DNA of 64,000 nt from DATATV01 sp035551355 (lineage in GTDB: Bacteria > Actinomycetota > Actinomycetes > Mycobacteriales > Pseudonocardiaceae): NCBI GenBank assembly GCA_035551355.1, contig DASZNF010000086.1, positions 33,425 to 97,424 of the forward strand. The letters run 5' to 3'. The notes below the pieces were generated by a model. It saw nothing but the letters and a program-made list of their open reading frames with translations, did not search any database and had not been told where the DNA came from. Positions 44,093 through 53,281 of this stretch are shown piece after piece (within the stretch, counting starts at the first letter, position 1; each line of letters begins with the position of its first letter). Position numbers and translations under genes: made by a program.

Positions 44093-46294
44093 ATGTCGAT
44101 CGCGATGACCGATGAGCAGCGCGCCCTGCGGGACGCGATCACCGCCTGGGCCGCCGCCGCGGGCCCGATCGCCGCCGTCCGGGCCCGAGAACCGGGCGCC
44201 GAAGCGGAATCGGCGCAGGTCGAGGCGTCCTGGCGGGAACTGTGGGCCGGGCTGGGCGGGCTGGGCCTGCCGGCCATCGCGGTGCCCGAGGAGTCCGGCG
44301 GCGCCGGCGGCAGCGCGGTCGATCTGGCCGTCGCGGTGGAGCGGCTGGCCGGGGCGCTGGTGCCCGGCCCGGTGCTGCCCACCCTGCTGGCCGGGCTGAT
44401 CCTGGCCGACCACGCGGACACCCCGGTCGCCAAGGAACTGCTGCCCGCGCTGGCCGAGGGGCAGCGCACCGCCGCGGTCGCGTTCGAACCGGGCACCCTG
44501 GCCGCCACCGGCGATTCCGGCGCCGATCTCACCCTGCGCGGCACCGTCGGCCCGGTGCTCGGCGCGGGCGAGGCCGACACGCTGATCCTGTCCGCCCGCA
44601 CCGCCGAGGGCGGCCTGGTGCTGGCCGTCCTCGACCCGGTCGAGGTCACGCTGACGGCGCGCACGCCGGTGGACTTCTCCCGGACCCTGGCCGATGTCGC
44701 GGTGGCCGATCTGGTGGTCCCGGCCGGCCGGGTGCTGCCGGCCGACCCGGACCGGGTCCGGGAACTGGCCGCGACCCTCGCGGTGGCTGAGGCGGCCGGC
44801 ATCGCCGAGGAGTGCCTGCGCACCGCGACCGAGTACGCCGGCGTGCGCGAGCAGTTCGGCCGGCCCATCGGGTCCTTCCAGTCGATCAAGCACCTGCTGG
44901 TGGAGATGCTGTGCCGGGTCGAGCAGTGTGCGGCGCTGGCCTGGGACGCCGCCCGCGCGCTGGAGGACGCCGACGGCCAGCACTCGCTGGCCGTGGCCGC
45001 CGCCGCGGGTCTCGCGCTGGACGCCGCGGTGGCCAATGCCAAGGACTGCGTGCAGGTGCTGGGCGGCATCGGCTTCACCTGGGAACACGACGCCCACCTC
45101 TACCTGCGCCGCGCGCTGGCCACCCGGGCGCTGCTGGGCGGCGGGCCGGCCTGGCGGCGGCGCACCGCGGAACTGGCCGTGGCCGGGGCCCGCCGGGAAC
45201 TGCGGCCACCGGCCGCCGAAACTCCGCGTCGAGAAGAATTCCGTTCCCTGATAAGCGATATCGCCGCGCTACCGGTCGAGCAGCAGCGGATTGCCATGGC
45301 AGACAACGGAATTCTCGCCCCGCACTGGCCCACGCCCTATGGATTGGACGCCACCCCGGCCGAACAGCTGGCCATCGACCAGGAACTGGCCGCGGCCGAG
45401 GTGCGCCGGCCGGATCTGGTGATCGGCTGGTGGGCCGCGCCGACGATTCTCAAGCACGGATCGGACGAGCAGCGGGCCCGATTCCTGCGGCCCACGTTGC
45501 GCGGCGAACTCACCTGGTGCCAACTGTTCTCCGAGCCCGGCGCCGGTTCCGACCTGGCCTCGCTGCGTACCAGAGCGACCAAAGTGGACGGCGGCTGGTC
45601 GCTGTCGGGACAGAAGGTGTGGACCTCGTTGGCCGATCGCGCCGACTGGGCCATCTGCCTGGCCCGCACCGACCCGGAAGCTCCGAAACACAAGGGAATC
45701 AGCTACTTCCTGGTCGACATGACCAGTCCGGGCATCGAGCTCCGGCCGCTGCGCGAGATCACCGGCGACGCCGATTTCAACGAGGTGTTCCTGGACGAGC
45801 TGTTCGTCCCGGACGAGTGCCTGGTCGGCGAGGTCAACGGCGGCTGGAAGCTGGCCCGCACCACGCTGGCCAACGAGCGGGTCGCCATGAGCGGCGGCGG
45901 CACGCTCGGCGAGGAAGTGGAGAATCTGCTCGACATCGCGGTGGACCAAGGGTTTTCGCTCGATCTCGGTGAGTCCGAGCGGCTGGGCGGACTGGTCGCG
46001 GGCGCGCTGTGCAACGCCCAGCTGGACCTGCGCGGCACGCTGCGCCAGCTGGCCGGCGAAGGCCCGGGGGCCGAGTCGAGTGTGCGCAAACTCCTCGGCG
46101 TCGAGCACCGGCAGGCGGTGGCTGAGGCCGCGGTGGACCTGCACGGCACGCAGGGCGCCACCGCCGACGGCCCGCTGGCCGGACTCGTGCACGAACTGCT
46201 GCTGACCCGGTGCCTGAGCATCGCCGGGGGCACCAGCCAGATCCTGCGCACCGTGGCCGGGGAACGCATCCTCGGCCTGCCCCGCGAATCCTGA
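44093..46294 (+). CDS. fadE34: Fused acyl-CoA dehydrogenase, FadE34-like
   Basis: Acyl-CoA dehydrogenase of about 733 residues made of two ACAD halves (first about 1-370, second about 385-733). It matches M. tuberculosis FadE34 in length and in its divergent position to kstR. First half: QFGRPIGSFQSIKHLLVEML and QVLGGIGFTWEHDAHLYLRR. Second half: QLFSEPGAGSDLASLRTRAT, SLSGQKVWTSLADRADWAI, GGTSQILRTVAGERILGLPR. FadE34 is known to dehydrogenate sterol side-chain (C24-type) CoA esters. The KstR box at its promoter supports that role. Confidence 0.92.
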   Translation: MSIAMTDEQRALRDAITAWAAAAGPIAAVRAREPGAEAESAQVEASWRELWAGLGGLGLPAIAVPEESGGAGGSAVDLAVAVERLAGALVPGPVLPTLLAGLILADHADTPVAKELLPALAEGQRTAAVAFEPGTLAATGDSGADLTLRGTVGPVLGAGEADTLILSARTAEGGLVLAVLDPVEVTLTARTPVDFSRTLADVAVADLVVPAGRVLPADPDRVRELAATLAVAEAAGIAEECLRTATEYAGVREQFGRPIGSFQSIKHLLVEMLCRVEQCAALAWDAARALEDADGQHSLAVAAAAGLALDAAVANAKDCVQVLGGIGFTWEHDAHLYLRRALATRALLGGGPAWRRRTAELAVAGARRELRPPAAETPRREEFRSLISDIAALPVEQQRIAMADNGILAPHWPTPYGLDATPAEQLAIDQELAAAEVRRPDLVIGWWAAPTILKHGSDEQRARFLRPTLRGELTWCQLFSEPGAGSDLASLRTRATKVDGGWSLSGQKVWTSLADRADWAICLARTDPEAPKHKGISYFLVDMTSPGIELRPLREITGDADFNEVFLDELFVPDECLVGEVNGGWKLARTTLANERVAMSGGGTLGEEVENLLDIAVDQGFSLDLGESERLGGLVAGALCNAQLDLRGTLRQLAGEGPGAESSVRKLLGVEHRQAVAEAAVDLHGTQGATADGPLAGLVHELLLTRCLSIAGGTSQILRTVAGERILGLPRES

Positions 46295-46351
46295 ATCGCG
46301 GGAACCGAGTCGCGCCGCCCGGTCGTCGGTGGTGCACTGTCCACAATGGAT

Positions 46352-46384
46352 GGCGGGCGCGGAATGAGAAACTCCGCGCCCGCC
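46352..46384. terminator. Bidirectional hairpin between fadE34 and thiolase genes
   Basis: GGCGGGCGCGGA (46352-46363) pairs exactly with TCCGCGCCCGCC (46373-46384), 9-base loop, followed on the plus strand by GTTTTG. Sits between convergent stops. Confidence 0.8.
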
Positions 46385-46403
46385 GTTTTGCCGCGGAGAT
46401 GGC

Positions 46404-47624
46404 TCAGCTGAGCCGCTCCAGGATCATCGCCATGCCCTGGCCGCCGCCGACGCACATGGTCTCCAGACCGAACTGCTTGTCGTGGAAGTCCAGTGAGTTG
46501 GTCAGCGTGGTGGCGATCCGGGCGCCGGTCATGCCGAACGGGTGGCCCACCGCGATGGCGCCGCCGTTGACGTTCAGCTTCTCCAGCGGAATGCCCAGGT
46601 CCTGGTAGGACGGGATGACCTGCGCGGCGAACGCCTCGTTGATCTCCACCAGGTCGATGTCGCCGATGGACATCCCGGCCCGGGCCAGCGCCTGCTTGGA
46701 CGCCTCCACCGGGCCCAGCCCCATGATCTCCGGCGACAGCCCGGACACCCCGGTGGACACGATCCGGGCCAGCGGCGTGATGCCCAGCTCGCGGGCCTTG
46801 GTGTCGGACATGACCACCAGCGCGGCCGCGCCGTCGTTGAGCGGGCAGCAGTTGCCCGCGGTCACCCGGCCATCGGGCCGGAACACCGGCTTGAGCTCGG
46901 ACACCTTCTCGTAGGTGGTGCCCGGCCGGGGCCCGTCGTCGGTGCTGACCACGGTGCCGTCCGGCAGTTCCACCGGCACGATCTCGCGCTGCCAGAAGCC
47001 GTTCTTGATGGCCTCCTCGGCGAGGTTCTGCGACCGCACACCGAACTCGTCCATCTCCTGGCGGCTGACGTCCTTCATCCGGGCCAGGTTCTCCGCGGTC
47101 TGGCCCATCGCGATGTACACGTCCGGCAGCGCGCCGGCCGAGCGCGGGTCCTGCCACTCGTCCGCGCCGGACGCGGCCACCGCCGCGGTGCGCGCCTCGG
47201 CGTCGCCGAACAGCGGATTGTGCGTGTCCGGCCAGGAGTCCGAGCTGCCCTTGGCGAACCGGGACACCATCTCCACCCCGGCGCTGACGAACACGTCACC
47301 CTCGCCCGCGCGGATCGCGTGCAGCGCCATCCGGGTGCTCTGCAGGCTGGAGGCGCAGTACCGGGTGACCGTGCAGCCGGGCAGGCTGTCCAGGCCCAGC
47401 AGCACCGAGACCACCCGGCCCATGTTGTAGCCCTGTTCCCCGCCGGGCAGGCCGCAGCCCAGCATCAGGTCGTCGATGTAGGCCGGGTCCAGTGCGGGCA
47501 CCTTGTCCAGCGCGGCTTTCACGATCGTGGCGGCCAGGTCGTCCGGGCGCAGCGAGGCCAGCGAGCCCTTGCCTGCTCGGCCGATCGGTGACCTGGCGGT
47601 GGCAACGATCACGGCTTCGGGCAT
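46404..47624 (-). CDS. fadA3: Acetyl-CoA C-acyltransferase (thiolase), FadA3-like
   Basis: Thiolase of 406 residues cleaving 3-ketoacyl-CoA to acetyl-CoA and a shortened acyl-CoA. N-terminus MPEAVIVATARSPIGRAGKG; nucleophile Cys90 in TVTRYCASSLQSTRMAL; His in NVNGGAIAVGHPFGMTGAR; second Cys in ETMCVGGGQGMAMI. The sequence and its neighbours (SGNH lipase, cbs, proline-rich protein, metB) match mycobacterial Rv1074c and onward. Convergent with fadE34. Confidence 0.92.
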   Translation of the reverse strand: MPEAVIVATARSPIGRAGKGSLASLRPDDLAATIVKAALDKVPALDPAYIDDLMLGCGLPGGEQGYNMGRVVSVLLGLDSLPGCTVTRYCASSLQSTRMALHAIRAGEGDVFVSAGVEMVSRFAKGSSDSWPDTHNPLFGDAEARTAAVAASGADEWQDPRSAGALPDVYIAMGQTAENLARMKDVSRQEMDEFGVRSQNLAEEAIKNGFWQREIVPVELPDGTVVSTDDGPRPGTTYEKVSELKPVFRPDGRVTAGNCCPLNDGAAALVVMSDTKARELGITPLARIVSTGVSGLSPEIMGLGPVEASKQALARAGMSIGDIDLVEINEAFAAQVIPSYQDLGIPLEKLNVNGGAIAVGHPFGMTGARIATTLTNSLDFHDKQFGLETMCVGGGQGMAMILERLS

Positions 47625-47711
47625 GACGACACTCCTTCGGGTCGATGTCTATCGATCGATCACGGGCCACTTTCCCGTGATGCTGCCAGACGAACCCGGT
47701 CCCTACCGCCC

Positions 47712-48587
47712 TTACGTGGCCAGCCCCACCGGACCGGCGCCCTCGATCAAGCTGAAGGCCGGCCTTGGTTGGTCGACGGTGGCCGGGCGGACCGGCGCCG
47801 ACCAGATCCCGGCGGCCGCGCACAGCGGCGCGAGCAGCACCGCCGCGGCCGCCTCGTACCCGGCCGCGTTCGGGTGGAACCGGTCCTTGCTGAACAGCTC
47901 GGCCGGCCGGGTGAAGAACTCCGGGGACAGCAGATCGGCCAGCGGCACCGGCACCGCGCCCGCGCGCAGCACCTCGGCCCGCTGCGCCTTGGCCAGCATC
48001 CGGCTCCACTCGCCGGCGATGGACCGCAGCGGCTGCGGGATCGGCCGGATCGCGCCCAGATCCGGGCAGGTGCCCATGACCAGCGCGATGCCCGCCGCGT
48101 GCAACCGGTCCACCTGCTCGCCCAGCAGCCGGGCCGAGGTGCGCACACCCAGCTTCACCGTCACGTCGTTGGCGCCGATGATCAGCAGGGCCAGATCGGG
48201 CGGGTCGGCCACGGCCAGGTCCACCTGCTCGGCCAGATCCCGGGTGGTCGAGCCGCTGACCGCGTAGGTGGACAGCCGCACCGGCCGGCCCGCCTCCTCG
48301 GCCAGCCCCCGAGCCAACAACACCCCGGGCAGCTGCTCCGGGGTGTCCACGCCGAGTCCGGCGGCCGACGAGTCGCCGAGCACCGCGAACCGCAACGGCG
48401 CCACCTCCCGGGACTGGTGCTCGGGGGTGTACACGCCGTCGGCGTTCAGGGGTGGGGATTCGGGTATGCCGATCACGCGCCGCGCCCGCCGGGACTGCTC
48501 GGACAGCAACCCGTACGCCGCGCTGGACAGGCCGCCCAGCGCTCCCACCGTCAAGGCCGTGGTGCGCAACAGCCGCGCGCCTGCCAT
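47712..48587 (-). CDS. SGNH/GDSL hydrolase, probably exported
   Basis: Esterase/lipase of 291 residues with an N-terminal hydrophobic segment (TALTVGALGGLSSAAYGLLS) acting as signal or anchor. Blocks: FAVLGDSSAAGLGV (GDS, nucleophile Ser), TYAVSGSTTRDL, LLIIGANDVTV (GxND), and the Asp/His pair in SKDRFHPNAAGYE. Syntenic with Rv1075c, a GDSL esterase in M. tuberculosis. It is separated by about 225 bases from the divergent cbs gene. Confidence 0.9.
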   Translation of the reverse strand: MAGARLLRTTALTVGALGGLSSAAYGLLSEQSRRARRVIGIPESPPLNADGVYTPEHQSREVAPLRFAVLGDSSAAGLGVDTPEQLPGVLLARGLAEEAGRPVRLSTYAVSGSTTRDLAEQVDLAVADPPDLALLIIGANDVTVKLGVRTSARLLGEQVDRLHAAGIALVMGTCPDLGAIRPIPQPLRSIAGEWSRMLAKAQRAEVLRAGAVPVPLADLLSPEFFTRPAELFSKDRFHPNAAGYEAAAAVLLAPLCAAAGIWSAPVRPATVDQPRPAFSLIEGAGPVGLAT

Positions 48588-48813
48588 ACGACCCCACCTC
48601 CCCAGGTTCGAGCCGAGGCCGCACCGGGATCACCGGCCGGCCGCACACTTCCATGATGCGCCCCAAAAGTGCCCGGTCACGCCCATGTTATGGCCGTGTT
48701 ATGTCCGACATGTCCGACGACCGGCGGGCCGGTCACGAGCCCGTAGGCTGGGCCCCGGCCCACCGGCAACCACGTCGGCCGGGCGCGAACCGCAGGTAGG
48801 AAGGACCGTCCCG

Positions 48814-50193
48814 GTGGACTACGCCGAGCACGTGGTGGACCTGGTGGGCAACACCCCGTTGGTCAAACTGAACTCGCTGACCGACGGGCTGGCCCCGCTG
48901 GTGCTGGCCAAGGTCGAGTACTTCAATCCCGGCGGCAGCGTGAAGGACCGCATCGCGCTGCGCATGGTGGAGGCGGCCGAGCGTTCCGGTGAGCTCAGGC
49001 CCGGCGGCACCATCGTCGAGCCCACCTCCGGCAACACCGGGGTCGGCCTGGCCATGGTCGCCCAGCGCAAGGGCTACCAGTGCGTGTTCGTCTGCCCGGA
49101 CAAGGTGTCCGAGGACAAGCGCAACGTGCTCAAGGCCTACGGCGCGCGGGTCGTGGTGTGCCCGACCGCGGTGCCCCCGGAGCACCCCGAGTCCTACTAC
49201 AACGTGTCCGACCGGCTGGTCTCCGAGATCGACGGGGCCTGGAAGCCCAACCAGTACGCCAACCCGGAGAACCCGGCCAGCCACTACCACTCCACCGGCC
49301 CGGAGATCTGGCAGCAGACGCGGGGCAAGGTCACCCACTTCGTGGCCGGGGTGGGCACCGGCGGCACCGTGTCCGGCACCGGCCGCTACCTCAAGGACGT
49401 CAGCGAGGGCCGGGTCGGGGTGATCGGCGCCGACCCGGAGGGCTCGGTGTACTCCGGCGGCTCCGGCCGGCCCTACCTGGTCGAGGGCGTGGGCGAGGAC
49501 TTCTGGCCGGACACCTACGACCGGACCGTGTGCGACGAGATCATCGCCGTGTCCGACGCGGACTCCTTCGACGTCACCCGGCGGCTGGCCCGGGAGGAGG
49601 GCCTGCTGGTCGGCGGGTCCTGCGGGATGGCCGCGGCGGCCGCGCTGAAGCTGGCCGAGCGGCTCGGCCCGGACGACGTGATCGTGGTGCTGCTGCCCGA
49701 CGGCGGCCGCGGCTACCTGTCCAAGGTGTTCAACGACGCCTGGATGTCCTCCTACGGCTTCCTGCCCCCGGAGGCCAGCGGCGCCACCGTGGGCGACGTG
49801 CTGCGGGCCAAGAGCCACACCGGCACCGCGCTGCCCGACCTGGTGCACACCCACCCCAATGAGACCGTCGGTGACGTGGTGGCCATCCTGCGCGAGTTCG
49901 GGGTGTCCCAGATGCCGGTCGTCAACGCCGAGCCGCCGGTGATGGCGGCCGAGGTGGCCGGCTCGGTCATCGAGCGGGATCTGCTGGACGCGCTGTTCCA
50001 CGGCACCGCGCAGCTCTCCGACCGGGTGGAGTCGCACATGTCCGCCCCGCTGCCCACCATCGGCGCTGGTGAGCCGGTCGGCGCGGCGATGAAGGCGCTG
50101 TCCGACGCGGATGGGGCGATGGTGCTGGTGGACGGCAAACCGGCCGGTGTGGTCACCCGGCAGGACGTGCTGGGCTATCTGGCCGGGCGCTGA
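48814..50193 (+). CDS. cbs: Cystathionine beta-synthase
   Basis: PLP enzyme that condenses serine and homocysteine to cystathionine (reverse transsulfuration). About 459 residues. The PLP Lys is K44 in NPGGSVKDRIAL; EPTSGNTGVGLAMV and VGTGGTVSGTGRYLKD contact substrate and cofactor; a CBS-domain pair occupies about 335-459 (TVGDVVAILREFGVSQMPVV, GAAMKALSDADGAMVLVDGK). GTG 48814 follows AGGAAGGA by 8 bases. Its order with the proline-rich protein and metB genes equals Rv1077-Rv1079. Confidence 0.94.
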   Translation: MDYAEHVVDLVGNTPLVKLNSLTDGLAPLVLAKVEYFNPGGSVKDRIALRMVEAAERSGELRPGGTIVEPTSGNTGVGLAMVAQRKGYQCVFVCPDKVSEDKRNVLKAYGARVVVCPTAVPPEHPESYYNVSDRLVSEIDGAWKPNQYANPENPASHYHSTGPEIWQQTRGKVTHFVAGVGTGGTVSGTGRYLKDVSEGRVGVIGADPEGSVYSGGSGRPYLVEGVGEDFWPDTYDRTVCDEIIAVSDADSFDVTRRLAREEGLLVGGSCGMAAAAALKLAERLGPDDVIVVLLPDGGRGYLSKVFNDAWMSSYGFLPPEASGATVGDVLRAKSHTGTALPDLVHTHPNETVGDVVAILREFGVSQMPVVNAEPPVMAAEVAGSVIERDLLDALFHGTAQLSDRVESHMSAPLPTIGAGEPVGAAMKALSDADGAMVLVDGKPAGVVTRQDVLGYLAGR

Positions 50194-50297
50194 TCTTCCG
50201 GCGGCGTGCGAATCCCCGGCTGGGGCGGGCTGGGCGCCAGTTCGCTGCGCCCGGTTGCGTCATCGGGGGTTTGCGCACATTCACCGCCCGTATGGTC

Positions 50298-50321
50298 TAG
50301 CGTTGGCCACAACGTGTATCA
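50298..50321 (+). promoter_or_regulatory. TAGCGTTGG-N2-ACAACGT motif upstream of proline-rich protein gene
   Basis: TAGCGTTGGCCACAACGT (50298-50315) recurs almost unchanged at 62371-62388 upstream of another gene. It contains the inverted repeat CGTTG/CAACG. A GTGACGTCAC palindrome lies at 50334-50343. Candidate shared operator or promoter. Confidence 0.5.
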
Positions 50322-50412
50322 GGTAGGTGACACGTGACGTCACTGTGCTGAGTCGACCGTGATGTCGTTGTTCCAGCGATGGCGCCGAGCCATAAAGGGA
50401 GTGGGAAACCCG

Positions 50413-51807
50413 ATGAGTTCTCCGCAGCCGCCCGAGGACGAGCAAGGTCAGGGTGGCCAGCAGCCGCAGCAGGGTGGTGACCAGCCGGCATTGGCCAGTT
50501 CGGGCCCGACGCAGGTCGTGCTCCCGGGCCAGCAGCCGCCGCAGCAGCCCAGCGGCGCTCCCGAGGCCACCCAGGTCGTGCGGCCTGGGCAGTCGTCTAC
50601 GCCGGAGGCCACCCAGGTGGTGCCGCCCGGGCAGCAGCCGGCGCAGCAGCCCAACTACGGGCAGTACGCCGCGCAGGCCCCCAACTACGGCCAGCAGCAG
50701 CCGCCCCAGCAGCCGGGCGCGTTCGGCCAGCAGCCGGGCCAGCCGGCCCCGCAGGCGCAGCCGAACCCGTTCGGCCAGCAGCCCCAGCCGGGCCAGCCCG
50801 GCATGCCGGGCGCCCAGCCGCAGCAGCCCGGGTACGCACCCGCGCCGCAGGGCTCCTACCCGCCGGCCCCGCAGGGCTACGGGCAGCAGGCCCAGCCCTA
50901 CGGCGCCCAGCCCGGCTACCCGGGTTACGCGCCGGGCGCGGGCGGCAGCAACGCGCCGACCAACCAGATCCTGGTGTGGCTGACGCTGGGCGCCGCCGCG
51001 GTCGTGGCGGTGGTCGCGGGCATCATGGCGATCATCACCTTCGGCAACATCAGCGACTACAGCAAGGGCGTGGACGCCTACGGCAGCACGGACAAGATGG
51101 TCCAGGCGCTGAAGGCCGAGGGCGCCACCAACGTGACCGCCACCGCGCCCGCGGTGCTGTGGATCCTGACCATCGTGGTGCTGGTGGCCGCGCTGATCGC
51201 GATCGCCGGTTCGGTCGTGGCCTTCCTGCGCCAGTTCGCCTTCTCCGCGTTCGGCATCATCGGCGCCGGTGCGCTGATGCTGATCGTCGCGGTGATCGGC
51301 CGGATCCTCTGGCCTGCGGCCAGCAACTCCTCGCAGAGCCAGACCTTCGACGGCGGCGGCAAGTACATCTTCTTCCTGATCGCCGGCATCGTCATCGCCG
51401 GCATCGGCGCGGTGCTGCAGTTCATCCCGTCCTTCGCCAAGGAGATCGCCCCGGCCGGTGGCACGGGCGGCGGTTTCGGCGGTGGCCAGCCCAACCCGTA
51501 TGGCCAGCAGCCCAACCCCTACGGTCAGCAGCCCAACCCGTATGGCCAGCAGCCCAGCCCGTACGGTCAGCCGCCGCAGCAGCCCAACCCGTATGGCCAG
51601 CAGCCCAACCCGTACGGCGCGCCGCAGCAGCCCAGCCCGTACGGCCAGCCGCAGCAGCAGCCGAATCCGTACGGTCAGCCGCAGCAGCAGCCCAACCCCT
51701 ACGGCCAGCCCAGCGGCGGGTTCCCGCAGCAGGGCCCCGGCTCGGGCGGGTTCCCGCAGCAGCCCAACCCGTACGGCCAGCAGCAGCAGCCGCCGCAGCA
51801 GTGGTGA
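50413..51807 (+). CDS. Proline/glutamine-rich membrane protein (Rv1078 Pra-like)
   Basis: Membrane protein of about 464 residues. A disordered N-terminus (about 1-180) is rich in Gln-Pro-Gly and has three TQVV repeats (GPTQVVLPGQQ, EATQVVRPGQ, EATQVVPPGQQ). Three or four membrane segments follow (about 190-350: ILVWLTLGAAAVVAVVAGIM, LWILTIVVLVAALIAIAGSV, YIFFLIAGIVIAGIGAVL). The C-terminus is about eight QQPNPYGQ-type repeats. By position it matches mycobacterial pra (Rv1078). Function unknown; low-complexity tails often engage other proteins or the wall. ATG 50413 chosen. Confidence 0.85.
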   Translation: MSSPQPPEDEQGQGGQQPQQGGDQPALASSGPTQVVLPGQQPPQQPSGAPEATQVVRPGQSSTPEATQVVPPGQQPAQQPNYGQYAAQAPNYGQQQPPQQPGAFGQQPGQPAPQAQPNPFGQQPQPGQPGMPGAQPQQPGYAPAPQGSYPPAPQGYGQQAQPYGAQPGYPGYAPGAGGSNAPTNQILVWLTLGAAAVVAVVAGIMAIITFGNISDYSKGVDAYGSTDKMVQALKAEGATNVTATAPAVLWILTIVVLVAALIAIAGSVVAFLRQFAFSAFGIIGAGALMLIVAVIGRILWPAASNSSQSQTFDGGGKYIFFLIAGIVIAGIGAVLQFIPSFAKEIAPAGGTGGGFGGGQPNPYGQQPNPYGQQPNPYGQQPSPYGQPPQQPNPYGQQPNPYGAPQQPSPYGQPQQQPNPYGQPQQQPNPYGQPSGGFPQQGPGSGGFPQQPNPYGQQQQPPQQW

Positions 51808-51846
51808 GCTGAGGCTTTCCCGCTCGGCTTTTTCTCGGCACCGCAG

Positions 51847-51871
51847 CAGCCCCCGGCCGGTCCGGGGGCTG
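51847..51871 (+). terminator. Hairpin after the proline-rich protein gene
   Basis: CAGCCCCCGG (51847-51856) and CCGGGGGCTG (51862-51871), perfect 10-bp stem and 5-base loop, 24 bases before metB. Confidence 0.7.
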
Positions 51872-51894
51872 TCGCGCGTTTACCCTTGGCGTCC

Positions 51895-53061
51895 ATGACG
51901 GACACCACGCGATCCGGCGCGGCCCACGCCGGCTTCGCCACCCGGGCCATCCACGCCGGGCAGGCGCCGGACCCGAGCACCGGTTCGGTGATCGTGCCGA
52001 TCCACGCCACCTCCACCTACGCCCAGGACGGGGTCGGCGGGCTGCGCGGCGGCTACGAGTACTCGCGCACCGGCAACCCGACCCGCACCGCGCTGGAGGA
52101 GTGCCTGGCCTCGCTGGAGAACGGCCGGTTCGCCCGGGCGTTCGGCTCCGGCATGGCCGCCACCGACGCGCTGCTGCGCGCGATCTGCCGTCCCGGCGAC
52201 CACGTGGTCATCCCGAACGACGCCTACGGCGGCACTTTCCGGTTGGTGGACAAGGTTCTCGGCCAGTGGGGCGTTGAACACACCCCGGTTCCACTGTCCG
52301 ATGTGGACGCGGTGCGTGCGGCCTGCCGCCCGGAGACCAAGGTGATCTGGGCCGAGACGCCGACCAACCCGTTGCTGAACATCGCCGACATCGCCGCGCT
52401 GGCCGGGGTGGCGCACGAGGCGGGCGCCCTTCTGGTGGTGGACAACACCTTCGCCTCGCCGTACCTGCAGCAGCCGCTGGAGTCCGGCGCGGACGTGGTG
52501 CTGCACTCGATGACCAAGTACCTCGGCGGACACTCCGATGTGGTCGGTGGCGCGGTGATCACCTCGGACGAGGCGCTGGTGGAGAAGGTGGCGTTCCTGC
52601 AGAACTCGGCCGGCGCCACGCTCGGCCCGTTCGACGCCTGGCTGACCCTGCGCGGCATCAGGACCCTCGCGGTGCGCATGGAGCGGCACAGCGACAACGC
52701 CGAGCGGGTGGTGGAGTTCCTCACCCGGCACCCGAAGGTGCGCCGGGTGCTCTACCCGGGCCTGGCCACCCACCCGGGCCACGAGGTGGCAGCCAAGCAG
52801 ATGCGCCGGTTCGGCGGGATGATCTCGTTCATCGTGGACGGTGGCGCCGAGGCCGCGCTGGCGGTGTGTGCCAAGACCCGGCTGTTCATCCTGGCCGAAT
52901 CGCTGGGCGGGGTGGAATCGCTGATCGAGCACCCCGGCAAGATGACCCACGCCAGCACCGCGGGCTCACTGCTGGAAGTGCCGCAGGATCTGATCCGGCT
53001 GTCCGTGGGCATCGAGGAGGCCGACGATCTGATCGACGATCTGCGCACCGCGCTGGGCTGA
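51895..53061 (+). CDS. metB: Cystathionine gamma-synthase / trans-sulfuration enzyme
   Basis: Fold-I PLP enzyme of 388 residues forming cystathionine from an O-acylhomoserine and cysteine (or acting in the reverse direction as a gamma-lyase). Motifs: YEYSRTGNPTRTALEECLAS, FGSGMAATDALLRAI, WAETPTNPLLNIADI, VVDNTFASPYLQQPL and the PLP Lys in LHSMTKYLGGHSDV (about 208). No ribosome binding site; TACCCT at 51881-51886 suggests a leaderless mRNA beginning at ATG 51895. It follows cbs and the pra-like gene as in mycobacteria. Confidence 0.92.
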   Translation: MTDTTRSGAAHAGFATRAIHAGQAPDPSTGSVIVPIHATSTYAQDGVGGLRGGYEYSRTGNPTRTALEECLASLENGRFARAFGSGMAATDALLRAICRPGDHVVIPNDAYGGTFRLVDKVLGQWGVEHTPVPLSDVDAVRAACRPETKVIWAETPTNPLLNIADIAALAGVAHEAGALLVVDNTFASPYLQQPLESGADVVLHSMTKYLGGHSDVVGGAVITSDEALVEKVAFLQNSAGATLGPFDAWLTLRGIRTLAVRMERHSDNAERVVEFLTRHPKVRRVLYPGLATHPGHEVAAKQMRRFGGMISFIVDGGAEAALAVCAKTRLFILAESLGGVESLIEHPGKMTHASTAGSLLEVPQDLIRLSVGIEEADDLIDDLRTALG

Positions 53062-53110
53062 CTCCACGCAATTCCCGGTGGATTCGCCGGCCGGTTCCCG
53101 AACGGTGAAC

Positions 53111-53164
53111 GGCCCACCCCGGGTATTCATTCGCACAATGTCGAATCAATACCCGCGGTGGGCC
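53111..53164. terminator. Long bidirectional hairpin after metB
   Basis: GGCCCACCCCGGGTATT (53111-53127) pairs with AATACCCGCGGTGGGCC (53148-53164): 17 positions, one mismatch, 20-base loop. Lies between metB and a convergent small gene. Confidence 0.75.
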
Positions 53165-53281
53165 GCTTCACGTAAGGGTGCGACAAAACTGAGAGGAAAC
53201 TGAGAAAAGGAATAATCCGGCGGAAGCGGGCCGGTCGGTATACCGACTGGCCGCGCTGTGCCGAATCTCCGGAATGAATGG

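Noticed and set aside
50334..50343. GTGACGTCAC as a CRP/GlxR site
   Set aside because: The consensus requires GTGA-N6-TCAC; spacings available here are 2 or 9, so it does not fit.
50640..51790. Gln/Pro/Tyr/Gly repeats in the Pra-like gene as a DNA-level repeat element
   Set aside because: Repeats follow codon periodicity and are explained by the protein tails.
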